In this document: in pieces, positions 51,609 through 52,785 of the stretch
How positions within the stretch are numbered: the stretch's first letter is position 1
Layout of the letters: the number at the start of each line of letters is the position of its first letter
NCBI GenBank assembly: GCA_003225335.1
Contig: QHZE01000453.1
Coordinates: forward strand, 1-52,785
Reading direction: 5' to 3'
From: Acidobacteriota bacterium
Lineage (GTDB): Bacteria > Acidobacteriota > UBA6911
Length of the DNA: 52,785 nucleotides
The notes under the pieces: generated by a model
What the model was told of the DNA's origin: nothing
The model's database searches: none
What the model saw: the letters and a program-made list of their open reading frames with translations, nothing else
Translations under genes and position numbers: made by a program

Positions 51609-52785
51609 ATGTCCCGCTCAGTAGCCGGCAAGGTCGCAACTGCGTTCAACCTGCTGCTCTTTCCTACGATTTTCTCTCCTGTTTCTTCAGCTCAATACGT
51701 AGAAGCGCGGGTCCGTTCGGAACATGTGCGGATGAAGATCTCCACGGAACGCGAGTGGCTGGGGCGAGAAACCATTGTGGATCTCGAACAGTGCTGGAAG
51801 TACGTCAATGGCGTCACGGGAAAAAAACTTCCCCGCATTGTGATTGTAGAAGTCAATTGGGAAGCCGCAGACTCCAGGGCCGATCCTAATGAATCCAGCA
51901 TCTCGATCGGGATGAACCAACGTGCAGCGTCGGCAAACACAAAAGATTTCTTGCTGCGCCAGGCTGCCCGCGAAATGGCAATTCTGGGGCTTGCCGAGCT
52001 TTCCCGTGGAGCCACGCTACGAGATGAAAACGCTTTTCTGGCAGAAAGCATGGCCGAAATTCTCGCCCGTGAATTTGATCTCTCCACGAAGGCGCTCACC
52101 GCTGCCTGGGTGCTCGCTCATTTTCTCGATCGGGTCAAACCAACGTGCAGCGTCGGCAAACACAAAAGATTTCTTGCTGCGCCAGGCTGCCCGCGAAATG
52201 GCAATTCTGGGGCTTGCCGAGCTTTCCCGTGGAGCCACGCTACGAGATGAAAACGCTTTTCTGGCAGAAAGCATGGCCGAAATTCTCGCCCGTGAATTTG
52301 ATCTCTCCACGAAGGCGCTCACCGCTGCCTGGGTGCTCGCTCATTTTCTCGATCGGGTCAAGCCTTTGAGTCTCGAGGCAATGTCTTCGCGGTCCAGCTT
52401 CGCAGGCGCGCCCCGAAACCTGACCGGTGCCGCGCCGGGCATCTCCTTCCTGGTGAACTGCCGCGAGCGGTATGGCCGCGACAGCACTTTGAAGCTCTTT
52501 GAGACACTGAAAAAATCAAGTCTCAAAGATGCGCTCTCGTCGACCTTCAAGGAGTCGGCGGCGGTTTTGGAAGAAGCCTGGCTTAAGAAGATTCGGAATT
52601 TCCCCATTCCTGAAGACCTCACGATAACGTCTGAGGAAGACGCTCCCCAGTTGCGCGAGACGGTCTTGGCGCCTTCGACCGTCCGGCGCGGCGCCAGTCT
52701 GCAGCTTAGAATGTTCATCCAGAACGGCAGGAACAACCTTACTCCGAGCTCTGTGTTCGTCCTCGAGAAAACCACTGGCCTTGTC
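51609..52785 (+). pseudogene. Peptidase-MA-like exported protein, frameshifted by a 223-bp tandem duplication; runs off the window
   Basis: ATG 51609 opens a frame with a signal peptide (VATAFNLLLFPTIFSPVSSAQ). The body includes QAAREMAILGLAEL and FLAESMAEILAREF. Their spacing resembles the HExxH...EGxAE region of peptidase-MA/gluzincins, but the first motif has lost both histidines. A 223-bp segment is repeated (51901-52123 and 52124-52346), shifting the frame by +1 so the first frame ends at 52250. After the second copy the original frame resumes: VKPLSLEAMSSRSSFAG, then LEEAWLKKIRNF and so on to the window end. Without the duplication it is one open gene. Either a pseudogene or an assembly artefact. 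Confidence 0.7.
51901..52346 (+). repeat. 223-bp perfect tandem duplication
   Basis: Copy 1 is 51901-52123 and copy 2 52124-52346, with TCTCGATCGGG opening each unit. From 51915 / 52138 onward they are identical; only three bases near the start of the unit (ATG versus TCA) differ. The unit length is not a multiple of three. The boundary microhomology TCTCGATCGGG also occurs just after copy 2. Confidence 0.9.

Overview
The window is bacterial chromosome with moderately high GC and dense genes. Gene content suggests an Acidobacteriota-like or related soil/sediment lineage: an ECF-sigma operon with LiaF/DUF4097/toast-rack proteins, a bactofilin next to ParAB, a selenocysteine-containing SelD, a stand-alone methylmalonyl-CoA mutase catalytic chain, and gaps full of 'text-like' palindromic repeats. 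This placement is inference; there is no rRNA in the window.

Layout. (1) 1-7261, all minus strand: an envelope-stress type operon (ECF sigma, zinc-finger anti-sigma, zinc-ribbon membrane protein, small LiaI/LiaF-like protein, large DUF4097 protein, toast-rack lipoprotein), then a threonine-synthase-like enzyme, a polytopic membrane protein and the start of another exported protein. (2) 7742-17631: nrdR, thiL, a DUF2062 protein, a secreted HExxH/TPR protein, rnc with a translationally coupled small membrane protein, a DUF4388-J-domain-TPR protein, a CPBP protease, a glycine-zipper exported protein, serS. (3) 17974-29022: galU, purD-purE-mtaB, acpS/pgeF (divergent), rlmN, an M16 peptidase, a WalJ-like hydrolase, purB. 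(4) 29203-39270: the classic origin-region order rpmH-rnpA-yidD-yidC-jag-mnmE-mnmG-rsmG-parS-parA-parB plus a bactofilin, but without dnaA. (5) 39350-52785: Sec-containing selD, a mutase subunit, a UbiA prenyltransferase paired with a fused isoprenol kinase/isoprenyl-phosphate kinase, an efflux adaptor plus ATPase without a permease, two oligopeptide-ABC ATPases, eno, a STAS protein, and a gene broken by a 223-bp perfect tandem duplication.

Strongest second-look signals. First, a composite palindromic element occurs in two full copies (11762-11936 and 38557-38806) and one solo arm (14730-14776). It has about 31-33 bp terminal inverted repeats and a shared core, and one copy sits inside another repeat, which implies mobility. 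Second, several genes (mtaB, rsmG, parB, possibly walJ) take their last codons or stop codon from dispersed repeats. Third, selD has an in-frame UGA at the catalytic position followed immediately by a good hairpin. Fourth, one polypeptide joins a VTE5/SEC59-like kinase to a VTE6/DUF92-like kinase beside a UbiA prenyltransferase, which would make a compact isoprenoid-alcohol salvage and transfer pathway.

I saw no tRNA, rRNA, CRISPR array, prophage or intact transposase gene. Most gaps over 100 bp hold at least one inverted repeat.
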